A stretch of 64,000 nucleotides of DNA from JBGCDD01 sp045105075 (GCA_045105075.1 JBGCDD010000034.1:6202-70201); one strand, 5' to 3'; shown: positions 48,793 to 58,891, counted from the first letter of the stretch. Made by a program: numbers and translations. The notes: generated from the letters alone by a model not told the origin.

Positions 48793-50487
48793 TTGGAACG
48801 GATCTGGACGGCGCATTACCCACCCGGAGTCCCGGCTGACGCGGACATCACCCAATACGGCTCGTTGATCGATTTGCTGGAAGAAAGCTTTTCGAAATAC
48901 GCAAACGACAAAGCCTATGTGCTGATGGACAAGGCCCTGACCTACGGCGAGCTTGACCAGAAATCGCGGGCCTTTGGCGCCTATCTGCAGGGGCTGGGGC
49001 TGCAAAAAGGCGACCGCGTTGCGATCATGATGCCCAACGTTTTGCAATACCCCGTGGTGCTGGCCGGGATCCTGCGCGCCGGTTTTATCGCGGTTAACGT
49101 CAACCCGCTTTACACCCCGCGCGAGCTGGAACATCAGCTCAATGACAGTGGTGCCAAGGCAATCGTTATCATCGAGAATTTTGCCAACACGCTGCAAGAG
49201 GTCATCTCAAAAACTCCAATCAAACATACTGTTGTGACTGGCGTCGGTGATCTGCTGGGCTTTCCCAAAGGCGCGATCACCAATTTCGTTCTGCGCCGCG
49301 TGCGCAAGGCGATCCCGGCGTTTTCCTTGCCCGGAAGTGTTAAATTCAATCAAGCGCTGGCCAAGGGGGCCAGCCAGAAATTGACCAAACCCGATGTGGC
49401 CCATTCTGATGTCGCCGTGTTGCAATACACCGGCGGCACAACCGGCGTGTCCAAAGGCGCGACATTGCTGCACAGCACCGTGATCGCCAATCTGCTGGCC
49501 TCTGAGGCATGGATGCAACCGGGGCTGAACCGCAAGCCGATCTCGGGGCAATTGACGTTCATTTGCGCGCTGCCGCTCTATCATGTGTTCGCGTTCATCA
49601 CCTGTTCGCTGCTGTCGATGCGCACCGGGGGGGTTAATATTCTAATACCCAACCCGCGCGATATGGACGCCACCATTAAGGAAATCGGCAAGTACAAATT
49701 CCATGTGTTCCCCGGCGTCAACACGCTGTTCAACGGGCTGGCCAACCACCCTGACTTCGCCAAACTCGACTTTGATCAGCTGCGAATCGCCAATGGCGGC
49801 GGCATGGCGGTGCAAGAAGCAGTGGCCAAGAAATGGCTGTCGATCACGGGTTGTCCCATCTGCGAGGGCTATGGATTGTCCGAGACGTCTTCGGGCGTGA
49901 CCTGCAACCCGACCGACACCGACGCTTATTCGGGCACCATCGGACTGCCGATGCCCAATGTGGATATCAAGATTCTGGATGATGACGGAAACGAGGTCGC
50001 CCTGGGCGAACCCGGCGAAATTGCAATCAAAGGCCCGCAGGTTATGGCCGGATATTGGCAGCGCGAAGACGCCACCGACGAGGTGATGACCCCGGATGGT
50101 TACTTTAAGTCGGGCGATGTTGGCATCATGGACCCGCGCGGCTACACCAAGATCGTGGACCGCAAGAAGGACATGATTTTGGTGTCTGGCTTCAACGTTT
50201 ATCCCAATGAAATCGAGGCGGTCGCGGTGAATCACGAAGGCGTTCTTGAAGCCGCCTGTGTCGGGGTGCCCGACAAAAACAGTGGCGAAGCGGTGATGTT
50301 GTTCATCTGCAAATCCGATCCGAACCTGACCGAAAAACAGGTGCGCGATTTCTGTGGCACCCAGTTGACCGGGTACAAAAAACCAAAACACGTCGCTTTT
50401 GTTGACGAGATGCCCAAAACCAACGTGGGCAAGATCCTGCGGCGCGAATTGCGTGATGGGGCGGTTGCCAAAATGGTGGCGAAATGA
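48793..50487 (+). CDS. fadD: long-chain fatty-acid-CoA ligase
   Basis: 564 aa. TTG 48793 was chosen because GGGAGG lies 6 nt upstream and the family N-terminus ERIWTAHYPPGVPADAD starts there. AMP-binding motifs are LQYTGGTTGVSKGATLLH (P-loop), EGYGLSETSSGVT, and YFKSGDVGIMDPRGYTKIVDRKKDMI with the catalytic Lys near NVGKILRRELR. It activates fatty acids for beta-oxidation, PHA or wax-ester synthesis. It is first in the operon with phaJ, phaC and phaZ. Confidence 0.95.
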   Translation: MERIWTAHYPPGVPADADITQYGSLIDLLEESFSKYANDKAYVLMDKALTYGELDQKSRAFGAYLQGLGLQKGDRVAIMMPNVLQYPVVLAGILRAGFIAVNVNPLYTPRELEHQLNDSGAKAIVIIENFANTLQEVISKTPIKHTVVTGVGDLLGFPKGAITNFVLRRVRKAIPAFSLPGSVKFNQALAKGASQKLTKPDVAHSDVAVLQYTGGTTGVSKGATLLHSTVIANLLASEAWMQPGLNRKPISGQLTFICALPLYHVFAFITCSLLSMRTGGVNILIPNPRDMDATIKEIGKYKFHVFPGVNTLFNGLANHPDFAKLDFDQLRIANGGGMAVQEAVAKKWLSITGCPICEGYGLSETSSGVTCNPTDTDAYSGTIGLPMPNVDIKILDDDGNEVALGEPGEIAIKGPQVMAGYWQREDATDEVMTPDGYFKSGDVGIMDPRGYTKIVDRKKDMILVSGFNVYPNEIEAVAVNHEGVLEAACVGVPDKNSGEAVMLFICKSDPNLTEKQVRDFCGTQLTGYKKPKHVAFVDEMPKTNVGKILRRELRDGAVAKMVAK

Positions 50488-50506
50488 CCAGAGGGAGACC
50501 GGCGCG

Positions 50507-50983
50507 ATGAGTGAACTGACATATGCCAGCATGGGCGACAAAGTGGGCACATCGCTGGGCATTTCCGCCTGGCACGAGGTGACCCAGGCGATCATCGATG
50601 AGTTCGCCCATTGCACCGGTGACGACCAATGGATCCATGTGGATGTGGAGCGTGCCAAACGCGAAAGTCCGTTTGGCGCGCCGATTGCCCATGGCTATCT
50701 GACGCTTTCGCTGCTGTCGAAAATGGCGATGGAAATCGGGATCGCGCCCAAAGGCACTGCGGCCGCGCTAAATTACGGTCTGGACAAGGTGCGCTTTCTG
50801 GCCGCCGTGCCGGTGGGTTCGAAATTGCGGCTGCACTGCAAATTGGTGGCGTTCGAACGCAAGGACAACGGCCAATACCTGATGAAATCCGAAAACACGA
50901 TGGAAATCGAGGGCCAAGATCGCCCTGCCCTGATCGCCGAAAGCCTGGCCATGCTGGTGCCGGGCCCCGATGCAAATATCTGA
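50507..50983 (+). CDS. phaJ: MaoC-family (R)-specific enoyl-CoA hydratase (PhaJ-like)
   Basis: 158 aa hot-dog fold. The hydratase-2 catalytic pair is visible in FAHCTGDDQWIHVDVERA (Asp39, His44). APIAHGYLTLSLL is the following family motif. It would convert enoyl-CoA from beta-oxidation to (R)-3-hydroxyacyl-CoA, the PhaC substrate, which fits its place 15 nt before phaC. The specific PhaJ role is inferred from context; other MaoC proteins act elsewhere. Confidence 0.88.
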   Translation: MSELTYASMGDKVGTSLGISAWHEVTQAIIDEFAHCTGDDQWIHVDVERAKRESPFGAPIAHGYLTLSLLSKMAMEIGIAPKGTAAALNYGLDKVRFLAAVPVGSKLRLHCKLVAFERKDNGQYLMKSENTMEIEGQDRPALIAESLAMLVPGPDANI

Positions 50984-50998
50984 CCCAAGAGGTGCAAG

Positions 50999-52708
50999 AT
51001 GAGTGACGACTCTGCCAAAATGTCCAAGAATGCCAAGGACATCGCCCAGAATGCTTCTGAGAACACGCTGGCGCTGAACCCGTTGGTCAGCCTGCGCGCC
51101 GAGGATATGTTTGGTGCCGGCACCAATCTGATGCGGGCCATGGCCGCACAACCGCAGGCCATCATGGATCACTGGATGTCATTCGCCAAAGACACCACTG
51201 CGATCCTGAGCCAATCGTCCGAAATCAAGCCCGAACCTAAAGACCGCCGTTTTGCCGATAGCGCCTGGCAAAACAACATGTTCTCCAAAGGGTTGATGCA
51301 GGCCTATCTGTCGTGGTCCGACAATGTGACGCAAATGGTCGAAGAGCTGGATCTGCCCGACAAAGACGCCGCCCGCGCGCGGTTGGTGTCCTCGATCTTT
51401 ATCGACGCGATGGCACCGTCCAACAACTTTTTTGCCAACCCGACGGCGATGAAAACCCTGTTTGAAACCGGCGGCAAAAGTGCGGTCAACGGGTTGAAAA
51501 ACATGATGAAGGACATGACAGAAAACGGTGGATTGCCGTCATCTGTGGATACGTCGAAATTCAAAGTGGGCGAAAACCTGGCGATCACTCCGGGTCAGGT
51601 GGTGTTTCGCAACGATGTGATCGAGGTCGTTCACTATACCTCCAACACCGACAAGGTCTATCGCCGCCCGCTGTTTGTGGTGCCGCCGCAGATCAACAAA
51701 TACTATTCGATCGATATGAGCCCAGGCAAAAGTATGATCGAATTTCTGCTGGCCAACGGTATTCAGCCCTATTGTGTCAGCTGGCGCAATCCGACGGCCG
51801 AACACCGAGATTGGGACATGACCACCTATATCGAAGCCCTGGACGAGGCGTGCGACGCAACCCGCGCGATTTCCGGTAGCGACAGCGTTAACATTATGGG
51901 CTCGTGTTCGGGCGGAATCACTTTGTCGACCTATGCGGGGTGGCTCGCGGCCAAGGGTGAGGCGAAAAAGATCAACCAGGTCATTCTGGCGGTCTGCGTG
52001 CTCGATACCATGGCCTCGACCGACAGCGACATGGCCGCGTTGGTCACGCCCGATACGGTGAAAGCCGCCAAATTGGCTTCGCAATCGCGCGGTGTGCTGG
52101 ATGGGCAGGACATGGCGAAAATGTTTGCCTGGATGCGGCCCAACGATTTGATCTGGAACTATTGGGTTAACAATTACCTGCTGGGCAACGCACCGCCCGC
52201 ATTCGATGTGCTCTATTGGAACGCCGACACCACGCGCCTGCCGGCGGGTTTGCACGGTGATTTCCTGGATCTGATCTATACCAACCCGTTCCTGAACCCC
52301 GGCGCAATGACGGTTGGCGGGCACGAGATCGACATGACCAAGGTCGACTATCCCACCTATGTGATCGCTGGCACGACCGACCACATCACCCCGTGGAAAG
52401 CAGTTTACGCAACCGCGCGGCTTTACGGCGAAGACACCACCTTTATTCTGTCAAACTCGGGCCATTTGCAAAGCTTGCTGAACCCTCCGGGCAACCCAAA
52501 AGCGTGGTATATGAAAGCGCCTGCCAAGGCCGGTGACCCCGAAGCCTGGGCCGAGGGTGCCGAGAAAAAAGAGGGCAGTTGGTGGATCGATTGGGCCGAT
52601 ATGTTGCAAAAACAATCGGGCAACGAAATCAAATCGCCCAAAGCGCATGGCAACAAAGACTTCCCGCCGCTGGGACCCGCGCCCGGCACTTATGTTTTTG
52701 AAGAGTAG
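50999..52708 (+). CDS. phaC: polyhydroxyalkanoate synthase, medium-chain (class II-like)
   Basis: 569 aa. The lipase-like box is MGSCSGGITLS with Cys303; Asp461 (GTTDHITPW) and His489 (SNSGHLQSLLNPPGNPKA) complete the triad. Long stretches such as MFAWMRPNDLIWNYWVNNYL, LYWNADTTRLPAGLHGDF and the end PPLGPAPGTYVFEE follow the pseudomonad class II pattern more closely than class I PhaC. It polymerises (R)-3-hydroxyacyl-CoA on granules. It lies between phaJ and phaZ. Confidence 0.94.
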   Translation: MSDDSAKMSKNAKDIAQNASENTLALNPLVSLRAEDMFGAGTNLMRAMAAQPQAIMDHWMSFAKDTTAILSQSSEIKPEPKDRRFADSAWQNNMFSKGLMQAYLSWSDNVTQMVEELDLPDKDAARARLVSSIFIDAMAPSNNFFANPTAMKTLFETGGKSAVNGLKNMMKDMTENGGLPSSVDTSKFKVGENLAITPGQVVFRNDVIEVVHYTSNTDKVYRRPLFVVPPQINKYYSIDMSPGKSMIEFLLANGIQPYCVSWRNPTAEHRDWDMTTYIEALDEACDATRAISGSDSVNIMGSCSGGITLSTYAGWLAAKGEAKKINQVILAVCVLDTMASTDSDMAALVTPDTVKAAKLASQSRGVLDGQDMAKMFAWMRPNDLIWNYWVNNYLLGNAPPAFDVLYWNADTTRLPAGLHGDFLDLIYTNPFLNPGAMTVGGHEIDMTKVDYPTYVIAGTTDHITPWKAVYATARLYGEDTTFILSNSGHLQSLLNPPGNPKAWYMKAPAKAGDPEAWAEGAEKKEGSWWIDWADMLQKQSGNEIKSPKAHGNKDFPPLGPAPGTYVFEE

Positions 52709-52717
52709 GCAGCACAG

Positions 52718-53563
52718 ATGAGCGAGACAATCGAAAGCAACGCCATGTCGGAAACCGTCGACGGGATCACCATTCAAATGATCGACGTGCGCGGCCAGAT
52801 GCTGCGTGTGGCGACCAAACCCGGCGCAAAAGGGCGTATTCCGGTGCTGATGTTCAACGGCATTGGCGCCAACCTGGAACTTGGTTTTCCGTTCCTGAAG
52901 GCCCTCAAGGATACGCCTGCGATCATCTTTGATGTGCCCGGAGTTGGCGGTTCACCGATGCCGAAACTGCCCTATCGCCCGGCATCATTGGCGCGCATGG
53001 CCAAGCACCTGCTGGAACAGTTGGGCCATGACCGCGTTGACATTTCCGGCGTATCCTGGGGCGGTGGTGTGGCGCAGCAATTTGCGCGTCAATACCCGCG
53101 CATCTGCCGTCGGTTGGTGCTGGTCGCGACCTCATCGGGCTGGACGATGGTGCCGGGCAAACCCAACGTGTTGTCCAAGATGGCCAGCGTCAAACGCTAT
53201 ACCGACAAGGGCTATATGCGCACCATCGCGGCCGAGATCTATGGCGGTGATTTCCGCGATGATTCGACCCTGATCAACGCCCATGCGTCAGGTATGCGCC
53301 CGTCGTCACAGGCCGGATATATGCTGCAACTGCTGGCGATGACAGGCTGGACCAGCGTGCCGTTCCTGTGGCGTTTGCGTCAACCGACACTGATCATGGC
53401 CGGGACCGATGACCCGCTGATCCCTGTGGCCAATGCGCATTTGCTGCACCGCCTGATCCCGAATTCGCGACTGGAGCTGATCGACAATGGCCACCTGTTC
53501 GTGGTCACGCAGCCCGAGCAGACCGCGCAAACCGTTGAGGCGTTTTTGACCGAGGCAGATTAA
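52718..53563 (+). CDS. phaZ: intracellular PHA depolymerase (mcl-PhaZ-like)
   Basis: 281 aa alpha/beta-hydrolase; ATG 52745 is an alternative start. [36 protein letters not shown] and the nucleophile [13 protein letters not shown] (Ser113) match the Pseudomonas medium-chain PhaZ layout. Asp and His lie in [13 protein letters not shown] and [10 protein letters not shown]. It mobilises the polymer made by PhaC, 9 nt upstream. Its last 4 bp overlap the convergent trpB. Confidence 0.92.
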   Translation: MSETIESNAMSETVDGITIQMIDVRGQMLRVATKPGAKGRIPVLMFNGIGANLELGFPFLKALKDTPAIIFDVPGVGGSPMPKLPYRPASLARMAKHLLEQLGHDRVDISGVSWGGGVAQQFARQYPRICRRLVLVATSSGWTMVPGKPNVLSKMASVKRYTDKGYMRTIAAEIYGGDFRDDSTLINAHASGMRPSSQAGYMLQLLAMTGWTSVPFLWRLRQPTLIMAGTDDPLIPVANAHLLHRLIPNSRLELIDNGHLFVVTQPEQTAQTVEAFLTEAD

Positions 53564-54792
53564 CCGCCCTGCTCCATATCCAGCCCTAAGGCCTTGGCGA
53601 CAGTGAAGATATCCTTGTCGCCGCGGCCACACATATTCATGATCAACAGGTGATCACTGGGCAAATCGGGCGCGATTTTCATCACATGAGCCAACGCGTG
53701 GCTGGGTTCAAGCGCCGGAATGATCCCCTCTTGCAAACAGCACAGTTGGAACGCCTCAAGCGCCTCAACATCGGTGATCGAGACGTATTGCGCGCGGCCA
53801 ATATCATGCAGCCAGGAGTGTTCGGGGCCAATTCCAGGGTAGTCCAGTCCGGCCGAGATCGAAAACCCTTCGAGGATCTGGCCATCGTCGTCCTGCAACA
53901 AATAGGTGCGATTGCCGTGCAGCACGCCGGGACGACCGCCGGTCAGCGACGCGCAATGCTCCATCTTGTCATTCACGCCTTTGCCACCGGCCTCGACGCC
54001 GATGATGTTAACCGATTTGTCATCAAGGAATGGGTAAAACAGTCCCATCGCGTTTGAACCGCCGCCAATCGCCGCAATAATCGTGTCGGGAAGCCGCCCT
54101 TCGGCAGCGTGCATCTGTTCCTTGGCTTCCTTACCGATGATGCTTTGAAAATCGCGCACCATCGCCGGGTAAGGATGCGGACCTGCAACCGTGCCGATGC
54201 AGTAAAACGTATCGCGCACATTGGTCACCCAATCGCGCAGCGCGTCATTCATCGCGTCCTTCAACGTGCCGCGCCCTGATGTCACCGGGATAACCTCGGC
54301 GCCCAGCAACCGCATCCGAAACACGTTAGGAGCTTGGCGTTCAACATCATGCGCGCCCATGTAAACCACGCATTTCAAACCGAATTTCGCACAGACCGTG
54401 GCCGTGGCAACTCCGTGTTGACCAGCGCCGGTTTCGGCAATGATCCGGGTTTTGCCCATGCGGCGCGCCAGAATGATCTGGCCCAGCACGTTGTTGATCT
54501 TGTGCGCGCCCGTGTGGTTCAGCTCGTCGCGCTTGAGATAGATCTTGGCCCCGCCCAGATGTTGGGTCAGGCGTTCGGCATAGTAAAGCGGGCTGGGACG
54601 GCCGACGTAATGGGTCCAAAGATCATGCATCTCGGCCCAGAAACTGTCATCGGTTTTGGCTTTTTCATACTGTTCTTCAAGGCTCAGAATCAACGGCATC
54701 AGCGTTTCTGAAACGAAACGACCGCCAAATTGGCCAAACCGTCCCTGCTCGTCCGGACCGGTCATGAAGGAATTGAAAAGATCGTTGGCCAT
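53560..54792 (-). CDS. trpB: tryptophan synthase beta chain
   Basis: 410 aa PLP enzyme. The PLP Lys is Lys98 in [14 protein letters not shown]; the phosphate loop is [15 protein letters not shown], with [20 protein letters not shown] upstream. It joins indole with serine to give tryptophan, normally in complex with TrpA (not in the window). Separated from trpF by a VPLPA-CTERM gene and a terminator, so it probably has its own promoter. Confidence 0.98.
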   Translation of the reverse strand: MANDLFNSFMTGPDEQGRFGQFGGRFVSETLMPLILSLEEQYEKAKTDDSFWAEMHDLWTHYVGRPSPLYYAERLTQHLGGAKIYLKRDELNHTGAHKINNVLGQIILARRMGKTRIIAETGAGQHGVATATVCAKFGLKCVVYMGAHDVERQAPNVFRMRLLGAEVIPVTSGRGTLKDAMNDALRDWVTNVRDTFYCIGTVAGPHPYPAMVRDFQSIIGKEAKEQMHAAEGRLPDTIIAAIGGGSNAMGLFYPFLDDKSVNIIGVEAGGKGVNDKMEHCASLTGGRPGVLHGNRTYLLQDDDGQILEGFSISAGLDYPGIGPEHSWLHDIGRAQYVSITDVEALEAFQLCCLQEGIIPALEPSHALAHVMKIAPDLPSDHLLIMNMCGRGDKDIFTVAKALGLDMEQGG

Positions 54793-54830
54793 GCCCCACC
54801 CCTAAATAGATCAAAGGATAAGTCTCATGG

Positions 54831-54854
54831 AAAACGGGCCAAGCGCAAGGCCCG
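54831..54854 (-). terminator. terminator after the VPLPA-CTERM gene
   Basis: On the minus strand CGGGCC-TTGCGCTT-GGCCCG is followed by TTTTCC. It lies between the VPLPA-CTERM stop and the trpB start, isolating trpB transcription from upstream genes. Confidence 0.7.
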
Positions 54855-54879
54855 ACCCGTTGAAATCTGGCCTATTGGC

Positions 54880-55530
54880 TCAGCTGCGACGACGCCGCCC
54901 AAGGCCCATAACGCCAATTGCGCCGATCAGCAGCGGCAGGGCTGCAGGCAATGGGATCGGAGCGACCACATCACCGGTCAGCGTGATGCCTTTGCCGCCA
55001 AGTGCCGTGCGGTTTTCGATGTCAAACGTGCCAAGACTGCTGGTTGCCCCCCACCCCGTCAATCGGAAGAACCCGTTCTGAACATTGTCAAACGCTGTCA
55101 TGTCGATCACGGCCAAACCCGTTTCATTTTCCGGCACCATGAAATCGCTGAAAATTTCGCCCTGAAACACGTTGTTGATAAAGAAGTCGACCGCGATCGA
55201 GACCGGCCCGGTCGGCGAACGATCATAGCCAAAGCTGAGCGTGGTCAGGTTGTATCCGACGGTCGAGTTGAAGCCCCAAAAGATCGAATTGTTGTTGGCA
55301 AGGGCCGAAAGCTTGTTGGTGCCCTCCTCCCAATCACGCGACACGAACGTGCCGCCCGAGCGTTCGATAACGCCGATGCTGCGGTTCAGATCAAAGCCGG
55401 TGACGCCGGTGCCTTCCACATCTGCGGCGACCGAAGGGCCGTTAACAGAGGTAAATTCGACCACTGTTGCGGCATGTGCCGACACGGCCAACAATAAGCT
55501 GCTCGTCAAACTCGCGATAAACAATTTCAT
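54880..55530 (-). CDS. secreted VPLPA-CTERM sorting-domain protein
   Basis: 216 aa from ATG 55530. The signal peptide is KLFIASLTSSLLLAVSAHAA. A beta-rich mature domain (about 25-185) follows. The C-terminus shows the tripartite sorting signal: PIPLPAALPLL motif, hydrophobic helix, and the Arg cluster GRRRRS. Such proteins are processed by rhodobacteral exosortase-like systems and reach the surface, often with exopolysaccharide. No exosortase is in the window. Its position inside trpF-trpB is odd. Confidence 0.88.
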   Translation of the reverse strand: MKLFIASLTSSLLLAVSAHAATVVEFTSVNGPSVAADVEGTGVTGFDLNRSIGVIERSGGTFVSRDWEEGTNKLSALANNNSIFWGFNSTVGYNLTTLSFGYDRSPTGPVSIAVDFFINNVFQGEIFSDFMVPENETGLAVIDMTAFDNVQNGFFRLTGWGATSSLGTFDIENRTALGGKGITLTGDVVAPIPLPAALPLLIGAIGVMGLGRRRRS

Positions 55531-55635
55531 ACTGACCACTCCAACAGGGTAAAGACGCGACGAAACGCTGTGGATAACATTTTTCCGGGGTTTTGTGCCA
55601 AATTGTGGCAAAACGCCTGCGAAAAACAGCGTTTC

Positions 55636-56289
55636 CTAGACAGATACAGTCTGGCTGGCGGCCACAAAGGCGCGCATCCGCTCGGCGTCTTTGACGCCCG
55701 GCGCACTTTCCACGCCCGAGCTGACATCGACCTGGCGCGCTCCGGTCATGGCGATAGCCTCGCCCACGTTATCAGGAGTCAACCCGCCGGCCAGCATCCA
55801 CGGGATCGGCCAGCGCCGCCCAGCGATCAGGCGCCAGTCAAAGGCCAATCCGTTGCCGCCCGGCAGCACCGCATCGCGGGGCGGTTTGGCATCGACCAGA
55901 ATTTGATCAGCCACCCGCATGTAGTCATCGAGCTGGGCCAGATCGCTTTCATCCGCGACGCCCACCGCCTTCATCACCGGCAAACCATAGCGATCCTGCA
56001 CTTCGGCCACCCGGTCAGGCGTTTCTGAGCCGTGCAGTTGCAGCATATCGAGCGACACGGCGTCCAACAGATGATCGAGCATGGTGTTGTCGGCATTCAC
56101 CGTCAGGGCAACTTTACAGATCCCCTCGGGCACCGAACGGGCCATAAAGGCTGCGTCTTGCAACGCCAAGTGGCGCGGAGATTTGGGGAAAAACACAAAT
56201 CCCACATAGCGCGCGCCCGCAAGAATGGCGGCAGGGATGTCCGCGCTTTCGGTCAACCCACAGATTTTAACAGAGATGTCACCCGTCAT
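55636..56289 (-). CDS. trpF: phosphoribosylanthranilate isomerase
   Basis: 217 aa TIM barrel. [19 protein letters not shown] opens the family, with the catalytic Cys in [24 protein letters not shown] and [14 protein letters not shown] follow, and the catalytic Asp is in [10 protein letters not shown]. It catalyses the Amadori step of tryptophan synthesis. It lies 8 nt after lapA on the same strand. Confidence 0.97.
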   Translation of the reverse strand: MTGDISVKICGLTESADIPAAILAGARYVGFVFFPKSPRHLALQDAAFMARSVPEGICKVALTVNADNTMLDHLLDAVSLDMLQLHGSETPDRVAEVQDRYGLPVMKAVGVADESDLAQLDDYMRVADQILVDAKPPRDAVLPGGNGLAFDWRLIAGRRWPIPWMLAGGLTPDNVGEAIAMTGARQVDVSSGVESAPGVKDAERMRAFVAASQTVSV

Positions 56290-56297
56290 GCGGGGCC

Positions 56298-56648
56298 TCA
56301 GCTGGCCTCGTCGAGAATCGCCAAAACTTCGTCCTTGCCCTGGTTTCTCTGGTCTTTCAGCTTGACCACTTCGCGTTCCAGCTTACGCACTTCACGCGCT
56401 TTCACGCTGGCTTCGCGACGGTGCTTATATTCGCGCAGCCATTCCCACACAAAACCAATGACCAAACCACCGATGATTCCGCCCAGAATCACCACGAACA
56501 ACGGCAGCGAAATCCCCAGGTTGAACCCAAACAATTCGGCCAGGTCATCTGGCATCAGTTTGAGATCGACGAAGTTGCGATTGGCCAACGACACCGAGAT
56601 CAAAATGACCGCGAGCGCGGCGAGAAAGGCATAACGAATGTAACGCAT
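56298..56648 (-). CDS. lapA: LapA-domain (DUF1049) inner-membrane protein
   Basis: 116 aa. Helix 1 is [20 protein letters not shown], helix 2 is [20 protein letters not shown], and a basic coiled coil ([14 protein letters not shown]) follows in the cytoplasm. In E. coli LapA-LapB regulate LPS synthesis; the alphaproteobacterial role is less clear. It lies 4 nt after ihfB. Confidence 0.88.
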   Translation of the reverse strand: MRYIRYAFLAALAVILISVSLANRNFVDLKLMPDDLAELFGFNLGISLPLFVVILGGIIGGLVIGFVWEWLREYKHRREASVKAREVRKLEREVVKLKDQRNQGKDEVLAILDEAS

Positions 56649-56652
56649 CAGA

Positions 56653-56934
56653 CTATTTTCCGTTCAAGCGGTCCCGCAGCAGCTTGCCTGTCTTGAAGAA
56701 AGGCACGTGCTTTTCTTCGACATGCACTGTCTCTCCGGTCCGCGGGTTACGACCCACACGAGAATCACGTTGTTTGACCGAGAACGCGCCAAAGCCGCGC
56801 AATTCCACACGATCTCCACGAGACATGGCACCGGTCACTTCTTCGAACACAGTGTTCACAATCCGCTCCACATCCCGTTGGTATAGATGAGGATTATCAT
56901 CTGCGATCTTTTGTATCAATTCCGAACGGATCAT
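56653..56934 (-). CDS. ihfB: integration host factor beta subunit
   Basis: 93 aa from ATG 56934 ([19 protein letters not shown]). The DNA-bending arm contains [27 protein letters not shown], of which GRNPRTG with the intercalating Pro is diagnostic. The beta type is indicated by the [15 protein letters not shown] helix. Upstream in-frame codons to 57144 show no homology and are rejected as coding. Confidence 0.96.
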   Translation of the reverse strand: MIRSELIQKIADDNPHLYQRDVERIVNTVFEEVTGAMSRGDRVELRGFGAFSVKQRDSRVGRNPRTGETVHVEEKHVPFFKTGKLLRDRLNGK

Positions 56935-57154
56935 CTCTTGGTCCCCTCCCAAGGCAACATACTGCGATCTAAGGTTCATGGTTAAACTATAGAAACAATT
57001 CCCCGCCTCCGAAACCAGAACCCGCCCAGAATATGCGGAATAATGCAGATTGATCCGGCTATTTGGGCCTGCTTTGGTCGCAATTGGCGCGAAATTCGCC
57101 AGCAACGGCATCGGCTTGGGCTGCTGCGGATAAGTGAAAGCCATTGATTCGCAA

Positions 57155-57192
57155 CAAAAACGGCCCCGAGTCGGAACTCGGGGCCGTTTTAA
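57155..57192. terminator. strong terminator downstream of rpsA
   Basis: A 12-bp perfect stem ACGGCCCCGAGT/ACTCGGGGCCGT with a 4-nt loop (57160-57187) is flanked by A's and T's on both sides. It ends rpsA transcription and could act in either direction. Confidence 0.9.
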
Positions 57193-57211
57193 ATTTGCTC
57201 AAAGGGTCGGG

Positions 57212-58891
57212 TTACTCGTCGCCTTTCAGCGCGGCCCCCAGAATATCGCCCAAGGATGCACCCGAGTCGGATGATCCGTACTGTTCGACGGCTTCCTTCT
57301 CTTCAGCAATCTCACGCGCTTTGATCGACAGACCCAAACGGCGGGTCTTGCTGTCAACGTTGGTCACGCGCACATCGACTTTGTCGCCGGTGTTGAAGCG
57401 GTCCGGGCGCTGCTCGGCACGGTCACGCGACAGATCCGAACGGCGGATAAAGGACTTCATGCCCTCGTACACCACTTCGATTCCGCCATCCTCGATCGCT
57501 GTCACTTCGACAGTAATGATCGAGCCGCGCTTCACGCCGCCAACGGCTTCGGCAAACTTGTCGCCGCCCAGGGCTTTGATCGAGAGCGAGATGCGTTCTT
57601 TTTCCACATCCACCTCAGAGACGACGGCCGAAACCATATCGCTTTTGCGGTAGTTCTGGATCACATCCTCGCCACGTTCGTCCCATGACAGATCGGACAG
57701 GTGAACCATGCCGTCGATGTCGCCTTCGAGACCGATGAACAGACCGAATTCGGTGATGTTCTTGACCTCGCCTTCGACCTCGGTGCCCTCGGGGAACTGC
57801 TCGGCAAAGACTTCCCATGGGTTGCGCATGGTCTGCTTGAGACCAAGGGAAACGCGGCGCTTGGCACCATCGATTTCCAGAACCATGACTTCGACTTCCT
57901 GGCTGGTCGAAACGATCTTGCCGGGATGCACGTTCTTCTTGGTCCACGACATTTCCGAAACGTGCACCAGACCCTCAACGCCGGGCTCGAGCTCAACAAA
58001 GGCACCGTAATCGGTGATGTTGGTGCCGCGGCCGGTCGGGGAGGGTTCCAGTGGGGACTTGGCCGCAACCAGATCCCAGGGAACATCCTGCAGCTGCTTC
58101 ATGCCCAGCGAAATACGGTGGGTTTCCTTGTTGATCTTGATCACCTGAACCTTGACGGTTTCACCGATGGTCAAAATTTCCGAAGGATGGTTCACGCGAC
58201 GCCACGCCATGTCGGTGACGTGCAACAGGCCATCAACACCGCCCAGATCAACAAACGCACCGTATTCGGTGATGTTCTTGACCACACCGTCGACCGCTTG
58301 GCCTTCGGTCAGGTTGCCAATGACTTCGGCGCGCTGTTCGGCACGGGATTCTTCGAGGATCGCACGGCGCGACACAACGATATTGCCCCGGCGGCGGTCC
58401 ATTTTCAGAACCTGGAACGGCTGCTTGAGACCCATCAATGGGCCGGCGTCACGCACCGGGCGCACATCGACCTGAGAGCCGGGAAGGAACGCAACTGCGC
58501 CGCCCAGATCAACCGTAAAGCCACCTTTGACACGGCCAAAGATCGCGCCTTCGACACGCTCTTCGTCAGCATAGGCTTTTTCGAGACGATCCCAGGCTTC
58601 TTCACGGCGTGCCATCTCACGGGAAATGACCGCTTCGCCTTTGGAGTTCTCGACCTGACGCAGGTAAACTTCGACCTCATCGCCGGGCGAGATGTCGGGC
58701 GCTTCCCCGGGATTTGCGAATTCTTTCAGATCAACGCGGCCTTCCATCTTGTAGCCGACGTCGATGATGGCTTGTCCCGCTTCGATCGCGATGACTTTGC
58801 CTTTGACAACAGACCCTTCCTCGGGTGTGTCCATTTCGAAGCTTTCGTTCAGGAGGGCTTCGAATTCCTCCATAGAGTTGCTTTGAGCCAT
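57212..58891 (-). CDS. rpsA: 30S ribosomal protein S1
   Basis: 559 aa from ATG 58891 (MAQSNSMEEFEALLNESFEM). It has six S1/OB repeats: GKVIAIEAGQAIIDVGYKME, GRVKGGFTVDLGGAVAFLPG, VKNITEYGAFVDLGGVDGLL, TNITDYGAFVELEPGVEGLV, VKNITEFGLFIGLEGDIDGM and the last EVTAIEDGGIEVVYEGMKSF. It binds mRNA leaders for translation initiation. The entry into repeat 4 (AAKSPLEPSPTGRGTN) departs from the usual conserved form there. It is flanked by its own promoter and terminator. Confidence 0.97.
   Translation of the reverse strand: MAQSNSMEEFEALLNESFEMDTPEEGSVVKGKVIAIEAGQAIIDVGYKMEGRVDLKEFANPGEAPDISPGDEVEVYLRQVENSKGEAVISREMARREEAWDRLEKAYADEERVEGAIFGRVKGGFTVDLGGAVAFLPGSQVDVRPVRDAGPLMGLKQPFQVLKMDRRRGNIVVSRRAILEESRAEQRAEVIGNLTEGQAVDGVVKNITEYGAFVDLGGVDGLLHVTDMAWRRVNHPSEILTIGETVKVQVIKINKETHRISLGMKQLQDVPWDLVAAKSPLEPSPTGRGTNITDYGAFVELEPGVEGLVHVSEMSWTKKNVHPGKIVSTSQEVEVMVLEIDGAKRRVSLGLKQTMRNPWEVFAEQFPEGTEVEGEVKNITEFGLFIGLEGDIDGMVHLSDLSWDERGEDVIQNYRKSDMVSAVVSEVDVEKERISLSIKALGGDKFAEAVGGVKRGSIITVEVTAIEDGGIEVVYEGMKSFIRRSDLSRDRAEQRPDRFNTGDKVDVRVTNVDSKTRRLGLSIKAREIAEEKEAVEQYGSSDSGASLGDILGAALKGDE

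Noticed and set aside
55560..55620. TTGGCAC-like sigma-54 promoter before the VPLPA-CTERM gene
   Set aside because: TGGCAC is present on the minus strand, but no TTGC at the required spacing.
56935..57144. 70-codon extension of ihfB
   Set aside because: No IHF homology and low-complexity content; the conserved MIRSELI start is at 56934.
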